NCBI RefSeq assembly: GCF_001718835.1
Contig: NZ_CP013444.1
Span: 2,728,001 to 2,792,000, forward strand
Length of the DNA: 64,000 nt
Source: Burkholderia cepacia
Lineage (GTDB): Bacteria > Pseudomonadota > Gammaproteobacteria > Burkholderiales > Burkholderiaceae
Reading direction: 5' to 3'
This document shows positions 44,170-53,401 of the stretch, in pieces. Position 1 is the first letter of the stretch. Each line of letters starts with the position of its first letter. Position numbers and translations under genes: made by a program. The notes beneath the pieces were generated by a model, which was given only the letters and a program-made list of their open reading frames with translations, made no database searches and had not been told where the DNA came from.

Positions 44170-45308
44170 GCGGCGGGCTCCAGGCCCAGCACGCGATCGA
44201 GCACGAAGCGGCCGGCGAGCGGCCGGCCGAGCGGCGCGAGACGGCGGCGCATGTCGGCGAGACGTTCCGGCGCCTGCAGCAGCGCGCGGATCCGGTAGAC
44301 GAGCGCGTCGTCGTCGATCGCCTTCAGCGCGACACCCTGTTCGAGCAGGAAATCCGCATTGCGCTCTTCCTGGCCCGGAATCGGCGAGTTGACGATCATC
44401 GGCAACTGCATCGCGAGACATTCGGACGTCGTCAGGCCACCCGGCTTCGTGATGACGAGGTCGGCGCACGCCATCAGGCGCTCGACCTGCTGCGTGAAGC
44501 CCTGCGGAAACAACCGGCCCGGATGCTGCGCCGCCAACGCCTGCAACGACGCCAGCATCGACTTGTTCTTGCCGGCCAGCGCGATCAGCTGGAAGTCGGC
44601 ATCCATCTCGAGCAGGCGGCCCGCCAGCACGTCGAGCCCGCCGAGGCCCGCGCCGCCGGACATCATCAGGAAGGTCGGGCGCGCGGGATCGAGGCCGAAC
44701 TCCGCCGCGCAGGCCGCGCGATCGAGCGGCTGGCCGAACGCCGGCATGATCGGGATGCCGCTGACGTGCACCGTCTCGGGCGCCATGCCGCGGGCATGCA
44801 TGCGCCACGCGATCTCGTCGTTGGCCGCGAAGTAGCCGCGCATGTTCGGCACGACCCACATGCTGTGCAGGTCGAAATCGGTGACCTGCACCCACACCGG
44901 CGTGTCGACGCGCGCCTTGCGGATCTCGCGCGACAGCAGTTCGGCCGGCAGGAAGTGCGTGCAGATGATCGCGTCCGGGCGCTGGCGTTCGATCTCCGCG
45001 AGCAGCTTCCGGCAATTGAGCCGCTCGATCGCGCGCCGGATCTTCTGCGACGGCGCGGCGGGATCGACTTCGTCGGTCTTCTGGTACAGATAGCCCCACA
45101 GCGCGGGCTGGCTGCTGACGAGCTTGATGTAGAGATCGGTGTACAGCTTGCGGAAGCCGGTGGACACGAAATCCATCACGTCGAGGTGGGTGGCTTCGAT
45201 GCCGGCGGGATGGTGATCGGCGAATGCGCGGATCGCTTCGGCCGCTCGGGTATGGCCGGCGCCGGCGCTGACGCTCAGGAGAAGGATCTTCTTGTTTTGT
45301 GTCGACAT
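44166..45308 (-). CDS. MGDG-synthase/GT28-type glycosyltransferase
   Basis: A 380-residue glycosyltransferase with an MGDG-synthase N-domain and a GT28-like donor domain. The N-terminus reads KKILLLSVSAGAGHTRAAEA, the glycine-rich loop typical of diacylglycerol glycosyltransferases and MurG. Next come ICTHFLPAELLSREIRKARV and WVQVTDFDLHSMWVVPNMRG. Donor-domain motifs are FLMMSGGAGLGGLDVLAGRL and ACADLVITKPGGLTTSECLA. It probably glycosylates a lipid such as diacylglycerol in the inner membrane. The start MSTQNKK at 45308 lacks a clear ribosome site; an upstream ATG (45359) gives a poor N-terminus. It is the first gene of a three-gene unit. Confidence 0.85.
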   Translation of the reverse strand: MSTQNKKILLLSVSAGAGHTRAAEAIRAFADHHPAGIEATHLDVMDFVSTGFRKLYTDLYIKLVSSQPALWGYLYQKTDEVDPAAPSQKIRRAIERLNCRKLLAEIERQRPDAIICTHFLPAELLSREIRKARVDTPVWVQVTDFDLHSMWVVPNMRGYFAANDEIAWRMHARGMAPETVHVSGIPIMPAFGQPLDRAACAAEFGLDPARPTFLMMSGGAGLGGLDVLAGRLLEMDADFQLIALAGKNKSMLASLQALAAQHPGRLFPQGFTQQVERLMACADLVITKPGGLTTSECLAMQLPMIVNSPIPGQEERNADFLLEQGVALKAIDDDALVYRIRALLQAPERLADMRRRLAPLGRPLAGRFVLDRVLGLEPAA

Positions 45309-45631
45309 CTGATTGATCGATTTGATTGATGTGATCCGGATGCGAGTTTGGCATAACACGCCATCAACCTAGAAGCCAATCCTCGCGGATCGCCCGCTGG
45401 CGGACGATCGTCGTCATCGCCGTTTGTTCGGCCACACCGAACAATCGACAGGGTTTTCGCGCGGCTGTCGCGCCCCCGGCAAACTCCGGTCGTCGTTGCT
45501 AAGATAGCGATCCCACCGCTTGGACGAACGCCGATCGAACGCCCGATGCCGCCTGCCCGCGCCACTTTCCGCCCTTCGCGCCCGCGCGCCGCCGCGCCGG
45601 CGCCCGCCCTCTCTCCTACCGGACCTCGCCC
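45309..45631. other. Divergent intergenic region
   Basis: This 323-base region lies between the glycosyltransferase (leftward) and the ABC exporter (rightward). It must contain both promoters. A direct repeat of ATCAAT/ATCGAT-type motifs lies just before the glycosyltransferase start (45309-45335). No gene was seen. Confidence 0.5.
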
Positions 45632-46591
45632 GTGAGCACGACCCCGATCCTTTCCGTCTCCGACCTCTCCAAGACTTACGCGTCCGGCTTCCAGGCGCTG
45701 AAGCACGTGACCCTCGACATCCGCCCCGGCGAGATCTTCGCGTTGCTCGGGCCGAACGGCGCCGGCAAGACGACGCTGATCGGCTCGATCTGCGGTATCG
45801 TCACGCCGACCGCAGGCCGCGTGACGGTCGGCGGCCACGACATTCGCGATCACTACCGCGCGGCCCGCGAAATGATCGGCCTCGTGCCGCAGGAACTGAC
45901 GACCGACGCGTTCGAAACCGTCTGGGCGACCGTGTCGTTCAGCCGCGGCCTGTTCGGCAAGGCGCCCGATCCCGCGCATATCGAGAAGACGCTGAAGGCG
46001 CTGTCGCTGTGGGACAAGCGCGACAACAAGCTGATGACGCTGTCGGGCGGCATGAAGCGCCGCGTGATGATCGCGAAGGCGCTGTCGCACGAGCCGCGCA
46101 TCCTGTTCCTCGACGAGCCGACGGCCGGCGTCGACGTCGAGCTGCGCCGCGACATGTGGAAGCTCGTCGATTCGCTGCGCGAAAGCGGCGTGACGATCCT
46201 GCTGACCACGCACTACATCGAGGAAGCCGAGGAAATGGCCGACCGGATCGGCATCATCCTCGGCGGCGAGCTCGTGCTCGTCGAGGAGAAGCACGAGCTG
46301 ATGCGCAAGCTCGGCAAGAAGCAGCTCACCGTGCAGCTCGAGCACCCGCTCGCCGACGTGCCGCCCGCGCTCGCGCCGTTCGGCCTCGAACGCGCGGACG
46401 ACGGCGCCGCGCTCGTCTACACGTACGACTCGCAGCGCGACGACGCAAGCATCGCGACGCTGATCAATGCGCTCGGCTCGGCCGGCATCGGCTTTCGCGA
46501 CCTGCATACGACGCAGAGCTCGCTCGAGGACATTTTCGTCAGCCTGATCGACAACCGCCGCAACGGCTCACGAGAGGCAACCCTCGCATGA
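45632..46591 (+). CDS. ABC-2-type exporter ATP-binding protein
   Basis: A 319-residue ATPase of the DrrA/NodI/CcmA class. Walker A is [20 protein letters not shown], the Q-loop is [12 protein letters not shown], the signature is [19 protein letters not shown], Walker B is [20 protein letters not shown] and the switch His is in [18 protein letters not shown]-terminal accessory domain of about 90 residues follows. It starts with GTG at 45632. The stop overlaps the permease start in ATGA. The pair resembles the YadG/YadH exporters of unknown substrate. Confidence 0.93.
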   Translation: MSTTPILSVSDLSKTYASGFQALKHVTLDIRPGEIFALLGPNGAGKTTLIGSICGIVTPTAGRVTVGGHDIRDHYRAAREMIGLVPQELTTDAFETVWATVSFSRGLFGKAPDPAHIEKTLKALSLWDKRDNKLMTLSGGMKRRVMIAKALSHEPRILFLDEPTAGVDVELRRDMWKLVDSLRESGVTILLTTHYIEEAEEMADRIGIILGGELVLVEEKHELMRKLGKKQLTVQLEHPLADVPPALAPFGLERADDGAALVYTYDSQRDDASIATLINALGSAGIGFRDLHTTQSSLEDIFVSLIDNRRNGSREATLA

Positions 46592-47349
46592 ATTTCCAAG
46601 CAATCCGCGCGATCTACCGCGCCGAAATGGCCCGCACGCGCCGCACGCTGATGCAGAGCATCATCGCGCCGGTGATCTCGACGTCGCTGTATTTCGTCGT
46701 GTTCGGCTCCGCGATCGGCTCGCGCATCAGCGACGTGAACGGGATCGGCTACGGCTCGTTCATCGTGCCGGGGCTCGTGATGCTGTCGCTGCTGTCGCAG
46801 AGCATCTCGAACGCGTCGTTCGGTATCTACTTCCCGCGCTTCACCGGCACGATCTACGAGATCCTCTCCGCACCCGTGTCCTACTGGGAAATCGTGATCG
46901 CGTATGTGGGCGCGGCCGCGTCGAAGTCGATCCTGCTCGGCGTGATCATCCTCGCCACGGCCGGGCTGTTCGTGCCGCTGCACATCCTGCATCCGTTCTG
47001 GATGGTGCTGTTCCTCGTGCTGACGGCGGTCACGTTCAGCCTGTTCGGCTTCGTGATCGGCATCTGGGCCGACAGCTTCGAGAAGCTGCAGCTCGTGCCG
47101 CTGCTGATCATCACGCCGCTCACGTTCCTCGGCGGCAGCTTCTACTCGGTCGACATGCTGCCGCCCGCGTGGCGCGTCATCACGCTGTTCAACCCGATCG
47201 TCTACCTGGTCAGCGGCTTCCGCTGGTCGTTCTACGGGCTCGCCGACGTGCACGTGTGGATCAGCCTCGCCGCGACCGGGCTGTTCCTCCTGATCCTGCT
47301 GGCGATCGTCGCGTGGATGTTCCGCACCGGCTACAAGCTGAAGAACTGA
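46588..47349 (+). CDS. ABC-2-type exporter permease
   Basis: A 253-residue permease with six membrane helices, of the ABC-2 (YadH-like) family. It opens [20 protein letters not shown], followed by [20 protein letters not shown]. The family signature region near helix 5 is [20 protein letters not shown], then [20 protein letters not shown]. Its start overlaps the stop of the ATPase gene by four bases. Together they should form a 2+2 exporter of unknown substrate. It is followed by a strong terminator at 47460-47493. Confidence 0.92.
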   Translation: MNFQAIRAIYRAEMARTRRTLMQSIIAPVISTSLYFVVFGSAIGSRISDVNGIGYGSFIVPGLVMLSLLSQSISNASFGIYFPRFTGTIYEILSAPVSYWEIVIAYVGAAASKSILLGVIILATAGLFVPLHILHPFWMVLFLVLTAVTFSLFGFVIGIWADSFEKLQLVPLLIITPLTFLGGSFYSVDMLPPAWRVITLFNPIVYLVSGFRWSFYGLADVHVWISLAATGLFLLILLAIVAWMFRTGYKLKN

Positions 47350-47459
47350 CGCAAGGCGGCCACGCCCCGCGCCGCCGCCGATGACGCATTTGGGCAAGCA
47401 GGCGGCGTTTTTCCTCTGATGCGCCAGTTTGTGGTCGCGTCTACTGAAGACGAAGCATC

Positions 47460-47493
47460 GGGGCCGCGAAGCACGCGCTTCGCGGCCCCTTTT
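47460..47493 (+). terminator. Strong Rho-independent terminator
   Basis: A perfect 13-bp stem GGGGCCGCGAAGC/GCTTCGCGGCCCC with loop ACGC is followed by TTTT. It ends the ABC operon about 110 bases after its stop and lies directly before the MFS gene's ribosome site, so that gene's promoter must overlap it or transcription must pass through it. Confidence 0.88.
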
Positions 47494-47509
47494 CATTTCA
47501 GAGGACGCC

Positions 47510-48937
47510 ATGCCCGCCGCCACCGCTCCCGCCTCCGCCGCCGCCCGGCTCGAACGCCTGCCGTTCTCCGGCTATCACAAGCGGATCTTCTTCATCATCG
47601 CGATCGCGTTCTTCTTCGATTCGGTCGACCTCGGCACGATGACGTTCGTGCTCGGCTCGATCCGCAAGGAGTTCGGGCTGTCGTCCGCGGCCGCCGGCCT
47701 CGTCGCGAGCGCGAGCTTCTTCGGGATGGTGCTCGGCGCGGCCGTCGCCGGCCTGCTCGCCGACCGCTTCGGCCGCCGCCCCGTGTTCCAGTGGAGCATG
47801 GTGCTGTGGGGCGCGGCCTCCTATCTGTGCTCGACCGCGCAGAGCGTCGACGCGCTGATCGTCTACCGCGTGCTGCTCGGGATCGGGATGGGGATGGAAT
47901 TCCCGGTCGCGCAAACATTGCTGTCCGAATTCGTGCCGACCGAGAAGCGCGGCCGCCTGATCGCGCTGATGGACGGCTTCTGGCCGCTCGGCTTCATCAC
48001 GGCCGGCATCGTCGCGTATTTCGTGCTGCCGCAGTTCGGCTGGCGCACGGTGTTCGCGCTGCTTGCGATTCCCGCGGTGTTCGTGCTCGTCGTGCGCCGG
48101 ATCGTGCCCGAATCGCCGCGCTGGCTCGAGCATGCGGGCCGGCACGCGGAAGCCGACACGGTGATGCACACGATCGAGGCGAAGGTGATGCGCTCGGCCG
48201 GCGTCACGACGCTGCCGCCGCCATCGCGGCTCGCGGAACCCGTCGCGGCACGCGGCCACGGTGCGCTGCGCGAGATCTGGAGCGGCGTGTACCGCCGCCG
48301 CACGGTGATGGTGTGGCTGCTGTGGTTCTTCGCGCTGCTCGGCTTCTACGGCCTCACGTCGTGGCTCGGCGCGCTGCTGCAGCAGGCCGGCTTCGAGGTC
48401 ACGAAATCGGTGTTCTACACGGTGCTGATCTCGCTCGGCGGCGTGCCGGGCTTCCTGTGCGCCGCGTGGCTCGTCGAACGCTGGGGGCGCAAGCCGACCT
48501 GCATCGCGTCGCTGATCGGCGGTGGCGCGATGGCGTACGCATACGGCCAGAGCGCGCTGTACGGCGGCAGTACGACGCTGCTGATCGTCACCGGCCTCGC
48601 GATGCAGTTCTTCCTGTTCGGGATGTGGGCCGCGCTGTACACGTACACGCCCGAACTGTACGGCACCGGTGCGCGTGCGACCGGCTCGGGCTTCGCGTCG
48701 GCGATCGGGCGCGTCGGCTCGCTGATCGGGCCATATGTGGTCGGCGTCGTGCTGCCGGTGTTCGGCCAGGGCGGCGTGTTCACGCTCGGCGCACTGTCGT
48801 TCGTCGCGGCGGCCATTGCCGTGTGGACGCTCGGGATCGAGACGAAGGGCCTCGCGCTGGAACAGCTCGCGGCGGGCGACGAAGCGGGCGGCGGCGGCCG
48901 GTATGCGGCAGCGGCCGCGGCGGACAAGGTGTCGTGA
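47510..48937 (+). CDS. MFS metabolite/H+ symporter
   Basis: A 475-residue 12-helix major facilitator resembling the YdjE/YgcS/aromatic-acid symporter group. Motif A is GLLADRFGRRPVFQWSMVLW after helix 2 and recurs as WLVERWGRKPTCIASLIG. An acidic residue lies in helix 1 (AIAFFFDSVDLGTMTFVLGS), and RVLLGIGMGMEFPVAQTLLS marks helix 4. PELYGTGARATGSGFASAIG is the sugar/organic acid porter loop before helix 11. The start at 47510 follows GAGGA. The substrate is unknown; the gene is alone, convergent with the chemoreceptor. Confidence 0.87.
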   Translation: MPAATAPASAAARLERLPFSGYHKRIFFIIAIAFFFDSVDLGTMTFVLGSIRKEFGLSSAAAGLVASASFFGMVLGAAVAGLLADRFGRRPVFQWSMVLWGAASYLCSTAQSVDALIVYRVLLGIGMGMEFPVAQTLLSEFVPTEKRGRLIALMDGFWPLGFITAGIVAYFVLPQFGWRTVFALLAIPAVFVLVVRRIVPESPRWLEHAGRHAEADTVMHTIEAKVMRSAGVTTLPPPSRLAEPVAARGHGALREIWSGVYRRRTVMVWLLWFFALLGFYGLTSWLGALLQQAGFEVTKSVFYTVLISLGGVPGFLCAAWLVERWGRKPTCIASLIGGGAMAYAYGQSALYGGSTTLLIVTGLAMQFFLFGMWAALYTYTPELYGTGARATGSGFASAIGRVGSLIGPYVVGVVLPVFGQGGVFTLGALSFVAAAIAVWTLGIETKGLALEQLAAGDEAGGGGRYAAAAAADKVS

Positions 48938-48950
48938 CCTGACCCGTACG

Positions 48951-50486
48951 TCACCCGACGCTGAACACCGACACCGCCGCCCGCAGGCGTGTTGCCTGCT
49001 CGTCGAGCGACGACGCCGCGGCAGCGGCCTGCTCGACGAGCGCGGCGTTCTGCTGGGTGACTTCGTCCATTTGCGCGACCGCCAGGCTCACCTGCTCGAT
49101 GCCGGTGCTCTGCTCGTCGGACGCCGCCGTGATCTCGCCCATGATGCCGGCGACGTGGCGGATCGACTGGACGATGGCCGTCATCCGTTCACCCGCGACG
49201 CCGACCAGCCGGCTGCCGCTGCCGGCCTGCTCGACCGACGCGTCGATCAATCCCTTGATGTCCTTCGCGGCCGCGGCGCTGCGTTGCGCGAGCGAGCGGA
49301 CTTCCGACGCGACGACAGCGAACCCGCGCCCGTCCTCGCCGGCCCGCGCGGCTTCCACCGCGGCGTTGAGCGCGAGAATGTTGGTCTGGAACGCGATGCT
49401 TTCGATCACCGACGTGATGTCGGCGATCTGCTCCGACTGCTGCGCGATCTGCTGCATCGTCGACACCACTTCCTCGACCGCCGCGCCGCCGCGCTCGGTC
49501 GCATCGTTGGCCGTCGCGACGAGCCCGTTGGCCTGGCGCGCGTTGTCGGCGTTCTGTTTGACCGTGGACGTGATCTGCTCCATGCTCGCGGCCGTTTCCT
49601 GCAGCGACGCGGCCTGCTGCTCCGTGCGCTGCGACAGATCGAGATTGCCCTGCGCGATTTCGCCGGCCCCGATCGCGATCGAGTGCGTCGCGGACTGGAT
49701 TTCGGCGATCATCCCGACGAGCCCCGCCTTCATGTCACCGAGCGCGACGAGCAGGCTGCCGGGCGCCGCCTTCGCGACGTCGAGCGGCACGTTCAGGTTG
49801 CCGGTCGCGATCGCGCGCGCGATCTGCGTCGCATGCGCGGGCTCGCCGCCGAGCGTGCGCTTGATGCTGCGCAGGATCGCCCACGCGATCGCGCCGAGGC
49901 TTGCCGCGATGCCGAGCGCGATCGCGCCGAGCACGACGGCGAGCTTCGAGAATGCGGCGTCGATGTCGTCGTAGAAAAATCCCGTGCCGATCCACCAGTT
50001 CCAGTCGGGAATCGCGACCACGCCCTGCAGCTTCGGCTCCAGGTCCGCGTCGGGGCTGCGCTTGATCAGCACGTCGACGAGCGCAAAATGCGACTGCGCC
50101 ATGCCCGCGCGGTACGCCTCGCTGTCGGTCAGGCCGCTGGTCGTGCGGTTGCCTTTCGCGCGCGTGCCGATGAATTTCGCGTTCGGATGCACGAGGTTGA
50201 CGCCGTCGGCCGTCGTGACCCAGTAATAGCTGCGGGTATTCGCGTTGAGCGCCGCCAGCGCGGCCTTGGCCTGCTGCTGCGCCTGCTCCTGCGTGAGCGT
50301 GCCGCTCGTCTGCATCGCGCGATACGAGTCGACCAGATGCTCGGCCTTCGTCAGGAGAATGACGATTTCCTCGCGCCGGCCGTCGATCAGCGCGTCGCGC
50401 AGCGTGTGCAGCGACAACGCGGCGAGCAGGACGACGCCGAGCAGCGCCGCGGCGACGAGCATCAGCAGTTTGGTGGACAACTTCAT
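48951..50486 (-). CDS. Methyl-accepting chemotaxis protein with single Cache sensor
   Basis: A 511-residue chemoreceptor. Transmembrane helix 1 is at about 7-27 and helix 2 at about 182-207. The periplasmic sensor between them is a Cache_2-type domain: [31 protein letters not shown] and the hallmark [20 protein letters not shown]. The cytoplasmic part has a HAMP-like segment, then a signalling hairpin with the conserved tip [20 protein letters not shown]. No CheR-binding pentapeptide ends the protein (it stops at VSVFSVG), so methylation would need help from other receptors. Small carboxylates are common ligands of this sensor type; the ligand here is unknown. Confidence 0.92.
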   Translation of the reverse strand: MKLSTKLLMLVAAALLGVVLLAALSLHTLRDALIDGRREEIVILLTKAEHLVDSYRAMQTSGTLTQEQAQQQAKAALAALNANTRSYYWVTTADGVNLVHPNAKFIGTRAKGNRTTSGLTDSEAYRAGMAQSHFALVDVLIKRSPDADLEPKLQGVVAIPDWNWWIGTGFFYDDIDAAFSKLAVVLGAIALGIAASLGAIAWAILRSIKRTLGGEPAHATQIARAIATGNLNVPLDVAKAAPGSLLVALGDMKAGLVGMIAEIQSATHSIAIGAGEIAQGNLDLSQRTEQQAASLQETAASMEQITSTVKQNADNARQANGLVATANDATERGGAAVEEVVSTMQQIAQQSEQIADITSVIESIAFQTNILALNAAVEAARAGEDGRGFAVVASEVRSLAQRSAAAAKDIKGLIDASVEQAGSGSRLVGVAGERMTAIVQSIRHVAGIMGEITAASDEQSTGIEQVSLAVAQMDEVTQQNAALVEQAAAAASSLDEQATRLRAAVSVFSVG

Positions 50487-50739
50487 GCGAACGCCCCGAT
50501 TCGTTAACTAACCGGTACAGATAACGACATCCGGCCGCGAGACTTAAGCGGCGTCGCCTCGGCGTAAACCCGCAGTCCGGAGCGCGGCGGAGCGCCGGAC
50601 GATCCGTCGGCGATGCATGCGCGTGACGGCCGCGTGTCGATTTCTGGCATCCTGATTCGTCGTAGTGTCGGAGGCGCTCATCGACACGCAATGGCTGTCG
50701 GCAGGAGAGCGATCTTTCCCCACTCAAGGAGAAATGAAC

Positions 50740-51174
50740 ATGCGCGTCATGGTGATCGTGAAGGCGACGAAAGAATCCGAGGCCGGCGAGATGCCGGGCA
50801 CCGAACTGCTGGCCGCGATGGGCCGGTTCAACGAAGAACTGGTGAAGGCGGGTGTGATGCTCGCCGGCGAAGGGCTGCACCCGAGTTCGCGCGGCAAGCG
50901 CGTGCGCTTCTCGGGACCGGGCCGGAGCGTGATCGACGGGCCGTTCGCCGAGACCAAGGAGCTCATCGCCGGTTTCTGGATGTGGCAGGTGAAGTCGATG
51001 GACGAAGCGGTCGAATGGGTGAAGCGCTGCCCGAACCCGATGAAGGGCGACTCGGAGATCGAGATTCGGCCGGTGTTCGAAGCGGAAGACTTCGGCGCGG
51101 AATTCACGCCGGAGCTGCAGGAGCAGGAAGCGCGGCTGCGGGCCGAGATCGAGGCCGCGCAGAAGAAGCACTGA
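50740..51174 (+). CDS. YciI-like/DGPF-domain protein
   Basis: A 144-residue dimeric alpha/beta ferredoxin-like protein of the YCII family. RVMVIVKATKESEAGE opens the domain, and the hallmark motif is VIDGPFAETKELIAGFW, followed by EAVEWVKRCPNP. The C-terminal 25 residues are a charged helix. Three possible Met starts exist; 50740 was chosen because AAGGAG lies eight bases upstream, whereas 50734 is too close and 50665 extends the protein with unrelated residues. Members often sit next to extracytoplasmic sigma factors, but none is here. Function unknown. Confidence 0.88.
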   Translation: MRVMVIVKATKESEAGEMPGTELLAAMGRFNEELVKAGVMLAGEGLHPSSRGKRVRFSGPGRSVIDGPFAETKELIAGFWMWQVKSMDEAVEWVKRCPNPMKGDSEIEIRPVFEAEDFGAEFTPELQEQEARLRAEIEAAQKKH

Positions 51175-51226
51175 CGGCGGCGGCGGATGGGGGCGGATGG
51201 CGGCGGCATGCCCGCCGCGGCCGCGC

Positions 51227-51922
51227 TCAGCTTCCGATCGCCTTCCCGCCGCCTTCGGCCTGCAGCCCGCGCGGCAGCGGCGACCGGGGCAACAGCTCGA
51301 ACGTCACGTTGACCGTGCCGCCCTCGCTGGAGATCCGCATCGCGCCGGCGCCGCGCGTTCTCGTCAGGCAGCCGAGAGCGGTCGGCGACGCGCTGGATAC
51401 GCCGAGCTGGCAGGACCAGGCGAGGGTCGCTTCGCGCCGGCCCGCGTCGCTGAATGCGATCAGCCCGCTCCATCCGCTCGGGCCGTTGCTGACGGCGGGG
51501 ACGAACTCGGCGTGGCGAATGCCCAGCGGCTGCCATCCGCAACGGCCAGGGTCGTAGCGATCGACGTAGAAACGAACCTCGAACCGGTCCTTGCCGGCCG
51601 GCAAGCGGATATTGTCCGTGACGACCTGCGGGAGGTCCGGCGCGCCGAACAGGCGGCCGACCCATGTTTGCGACCGGCACTGCGGATGGGTGGACGCGAA
51701 ATCGATGCCGAGCCACAGCTCGACCTTCGGGTCCTTGCGGCCCTGGATGACGAGGACGTGGTGCGGTTCGTCCGTTTCGGTCGGGCGGTCCGATAGCTGG
51801 TTGTGGGGAGCCTCGATGTGGGCTTCGAAGTGCAGGCGGCTGTCGTCGGCCGATGCACGGCCGGGGATGGCGGCGAGCCAGCCGATCGCTAGAACGAGCA
51901 CGAAATAAGCGCGCGGTGACAT
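51227..51922 (-). CDS. Secreted protein of unknown function
   Basis: A 231-residue exported protein. The signal peptide is RAYFVLVLAIGWLAAIPGRA, cut near ASA-DD. The mature part looks beta-rich with four cysteines (THPQCRSQ, DPGRCGWQPLG, LAWSCQLG, ALGCLTRT) that could form two disulfides in the periplasm or outside the cell. No catalytic motif or family was recognised. It is a single gene, convergent with the YciI-like gene and 52 bases from it. The start at 51922 begins the signal peptide; base composition is like its neighbours. Confidence 0.65.
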   Translation of the reverse strand: MSPRAYFVLVLAIGWLAAIPGRASADDSRLHFEAHIEAPHNQLSDRPTETDEPHHVLVIQGRKDPKVELWLGIDFASTHPQCRSQTWVGRLFGAPDLPQVVTDNIRLPAGKDRFEVRFYVDRYDPGRCGWQPLGIRHAEFVPAVSNGPSGWSGLIAFSDAGRREATLAWSCQLGVSSASPTALGCLTRTRGAGAMRISSEGGTVNVTFELLPRSPLPRGLQAEGGGKAIGS

Positions 51923-52289
51923 GGCTCCCCCACGATTGGCGGTGCATTCCCCGGGCGGCGGTGCGCGTTGTTCCGGGTTGCTCGGGGCGGGTTTGTCAGT
52001 CCGCGCGCAGGGCGATCCGGTCTGTGATGCCGATCAGGCATTGTGGGCGGTGGGGAGCGGCGGGGTAAAGCTGGGATGAACCCCTGACGGGGACCGACCG
52101 CTTGAAGTGCTTGCGCCATGCCTCTGGTACACGGTCCCCAAAGCGGGGTATTGCGTAGGGTGCGCGCGCTGACGGGTGTCAGCACGCGCGAGTAGATGTG
52201 TCGAGACGCGGAACGAGCCGTTGCAGACGTTCGCCCCGACCTCGCGTCGCAGGCAGTTCCCGAGCTGAAGCAGTCTCGAGCGTCTGCAA
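51923..52289. other. Intergenic region without a recognised gene
   Basis: This 367-base gap holds no convincing coding frame. A hairpin GCTGAC/GTCAGC with a four-base loop at 52168-52183, extended by imperfect CGCG pairing, could terminate the small gene ending at 52290. Confidence 0.5.
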
Positions 52290-52568
52290 TCAGGTGCTGG
52301 CGGCAAGACGCGGGCCCGTGTTGCGGGGCGCAGACTCGGCCTCGGTCCAATGCAACGGTCGTGTGCTGACCCAAGGATCGATGCCGAGCTTCTGCACTTC
52401 TTCGAGAAACGCCACGCGCGTGCGCCAGTAATCCGCTTGCAATATCGCATCGGTGACACGCTGCTCCGCAGTGAACAACTCCATGCGCGCAGTCACCAGC
52501 ATCGACGCAGCGGTTTTTTCCGGCGTGGGTGCGTGGCGCATCGACCAACGATTGATCCAGTTCATCAT
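52290..52568 (-). CDS. Small protein of unknown function
   Basis: A 92-residue protein starting at 52568, a few bases after GGGGAGG, a strong ribosome site that decides the start. Residues about 12-60 are predicted helical and charged (EKTAASMLVTARMELFTAEQ, RVTDAILQADYWRTRVAFLE); the remainder is polar. The pattern of a helical core with heptad-like Leu/Ala/Val resembles small phage- or plasmid-associated accessory proteins in Burkholderia, but no family was assigned. A related arrangement (small helical protein, M-x-H-I-C start) is seen at 56088-56318. Confidence 0.5.
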   Translation of the reverse strand: MMNWINRWSMRHAPTPEKTAASMLVTARMELFTAEQRVTDAILQADYWRTRVAFLEEVQKLGIDPWVSTRPLHWTEAESAPRNTGPRLAAST

Positions 52569-53346
52569 GTTGACCTCCCCCGAGATAATGGACGAACCCG
52601 CATCAGGCAACTGCAAGCGGCCGCGCGCCCGCCCGAACGCGCGCGGCCGCCACTACATTTCTCCAGCCCGATTCCACGCGCCTCCGACACCCCCGCATCG
52701 CAGGCGATCGCCCCGGCGTGCGTGCGCCCGGCAATGCGCCACGACGCATGCTGGCGCAAGCGTGAGCGACAAACGCGGTATCTGAAGCGTCACGTGGCGC
52801 GCGCTACCGGAACAGGCTTTCTGGTATTCGGCTATCGCCCGGAGGCTTCGCGACGTTCGGCGAATGCGCGGACCGTGTTGACGCACCTGACGCCGACGAG
52901 GGCTGGCCGCGCCGACGACGTCATGCAATGCGCAACAGGAACATTGATGCGAGACAGCAGCCGCATGACGGCCGATAGGTATTTGGACATGATTTCCCCG
53001 ACCCCGCTTGATGGTTGTTTGTCGCCCGCATCGAGCCAGCTGGCCGTGCGGATTCTGGTGTGCACGGGAAATGGAGCAAGTTGCGGACCAGTTCTGGAGA
53101 TGCCAATGGATCCGGGGCGGCCATCGCCAACGATATGGCGGTGAAACATTCCGGAGGCCGCCTTGTTTCAACCGTGTAACGTCGGGTCTCCGGGTTGGGG
53201 GCGGAATGCCAGGCCAGATAAGGATCGGCCGGAAAAGCGGAAAGCGCATCGGCGGCACGCCTTCGATCCGACGATATGAATGGCTGGCGAGCCACCAGAA
53301 ATGTTTCAACTACGCAACGTGCGCGCAGGCGTGCTTCGGATTGACG
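52569..53346. other. Non-coding or degenerate stretch
   Basis: About 780 bases with no gene of convincing codon use. Short open frames on both strands, for example a 52-codon frame ending at 52832 (minus) that begins MSKYLSAVMRLLSRINVPVA after GGGGA, are possible but weak. The stretch ends at a perfect long inverted repeat. Confidence 0.45.
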
Positions 53347-53395
53347 CAGCGCCTCAAAGTAACGTATCGTTTTGATACGTTACTTTGAGGCGCTG
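53347..53395. repeat. Perfect 22-bp inverted repeat before the DinB-like gene
   Basis: Arms of 22 identical bases (left arm 53347-53368, ending ACGTATC; right arm 53374-53395, starting GATACGT) surround GTTTT. The right arm ends seven bases before the start codon at 53402. The core GTAACGTATC/GATACGTTAC is suited to a dimeric repressor such as a TetR-family protein. If transcribed, it forms a very stable hairpin in the leader. Confidence 0.85.
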
Positions 53396-53401
53396 CCCCA
53401 C

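Noticed and set aside
52832..53149. 105-codon minus-strand open frame
   Set aside because: Weak ribosome site, no recognisable domain and no codon bias; kept only as a note within the gap.
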